Origin: Flemingiibacterium sp045632605
GTDB taxonomy: Bacteria; Bacillota; Clostridia; Oscillospirales; CAG-272
Length of the DNA: 6,089 bases
Assembly (NCBI GenBank): GCA_045632605.1
Contig: JAZQXA010000013.1
Span: 1-6,089, forward strand
Direction of reading: 5' to 3'
A program made the position numbers and the translations under genes. Each line of letters begins with the position of its first letter. Within the stretch, counting starts at the first letter, position 1. The notes under the pieces are model-generated. The model was not told the origin of the DNA. It did not search any database and saw only the letters and a list, made by a program, of their open reading frames with translations. Below, in pieces: positions 5,579-6,089 of this stretch.

Positions 5579-6089
5579 ATGAAAGCTTTACGTATTTTCT
5601 CAATGTTAACGGCTGCGATGCTTCTTTTTACACTGACAGCTTTTGCAGCTGGTTTTACCCCCAGCGTTCAAAAGGAAGACATTGAACTTATTATCAAGCC
5701 TGACGACGATACACTGATTCTCACTCCCGAAAAGGATATTGATGATGATAACAATGATATTCCTGAAGACATCAAGGCGGCCATCGAAGATGCACGCGAT
5801 AATCTTAAAGAATCTCCGCAAAATCTTATTGAAGATTTTAAGGATATTTGGGAAGAACATACCGGCGGTGCAAATGTTGAAGATGCTATAGTCAGCGATA
5901 TTTTCGACATCCGCTATGAAAATGAAATCGGCAATGACGACGTTGCTACTGAAATCGAGTTCGAAATTAAAGTTGAAGGAATTGGAGAGGATACTGGAGT
6001 TCTTGTAATGGTAAAGGCTTATGGGGAGAATGCTTGGAAGGTGGTTAACTGTACAATAAACGAAGACGGTGTCATTACAATCAGCGGAA
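5579..6089 (+). CDS. Secreted acidic surface protein, likely sortase substrate (partial, 3' end outside window)
   Basis: The first 170 codons are open to the window edge. Residues 1-23 form a typical signal peptide (MKALR, then a hydrophobic core, then a TAFAA cleavage region). The mature start AGFTPSVQKEDIELI and the following segment, an acidic Asp/Asn linker then PEDIKAAIEDARDNL (62-76), resemble a family of clostridial secreted proteins with beta-sandwich domains that often end in an NPxTG-type sorting signal. Residues about 120-170 (EIEFEIKVEG onward, then VLVMVKAYGENAWKVV and DGVITISG) look like an Ig-like beta domain. The C-terminus is missing, so a sorting motif cannot be confirmed. 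The start is fixed by TAAGGAG and by the signal peptide. Position directly after a class B sortase, 33 nt downstream with no terminator between, makes it the leading candidate substrate. The exact role is unknown. Confidence 0.75.
   Translation, partial: MKALRIFSMLTAAMLLFTLTAFAAGFTPSVQKEDIELIIKPDDDTLILTPEKDIDDDNNDIPEDIKAAIEDARDNLKESPQNLIEDFKDIWEEHTGGANVEDAIVSDIFDIRYENEIGNDDVATEIEFEIKVEGIGEDTGVLVMVKAYGENAWKVVNCTINEDGVITISG

Overview
The window looks like a chromosomal accessory region of a low-to-mid GC Gram-positive anaerobe of the class Clostridia, probably a gut Oscillospiraceae/Ruminococcaceae-type bacterium. This is inferred from strong AGGAGG-type ribosome binding sites, a CpsC/CpsD/CpsB-type tyrosine-phosphorylation trio, a class B sortase, and Glu/Thr/Ala low-complexity wall linkers. 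Apart from the first 101 bases, which are also on the plus strand, all genes read left to right and no RNA gene, insertion sequence or CRISPR array is visible.

Layout. (1) Bases 1-101 are the 3' end of a gene with a tandem Glu-Thr-Thr-Ala-Ala repeat, followed by a hairpin terminator (131-174). (2) Bases 237-1670 hold a tight three-gene operon: an HPr-kinase-like (HprK/PadeK-type) P-loop protein, a PqqD-like small peptide-binding protein, and a soluble S24/S26 (signal-peptidase/LexA fold) peptidase. It closes with a rho-independent terminator (1699-1744). This trio resembles peptide-modification accessory genes, but no precursor peptide or cyclase/radical SAM enzyme is visible. (3) A textbook promoter (TTGACA, 17 nt, TATAAT, extended -10) at 1835-1863 and a leader hairpin precede the second operon. 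That operon contains a Wzz/CpsC-like membrane adaptor, a CpsD-like bacterial tyrosine kinase, a CpsB/YwqE-like PHP tyrosine phosphatase, a class B sortase, and a secreted acidic protein that runs off the right edge.

How the genes may work together. The adaptor activates the cytoplasmic BY-kinase at the membrane, the kinase autophosphorylates its Tyr-rich tail, and the PHP phosphatase removes the phosphates; this cycle normally controls capsule or exopolysaccharide export. Here the next genes are a sortase and a likely surface substrate rather than glycosyltransferases, so the regulatory cycle may be tied to cell-surface protein display, or the polysaccharide genes may lie beyond the window.

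The most unusual feature is that both the adaptor and the kinase end in expanded Tyr/Gly repeats that share a nearly identical 33-nt DNA segment (28 of 33 bases). This suggests exchange or duplication between the two tails and a two-protein tyrosine-phosphorylation surface.
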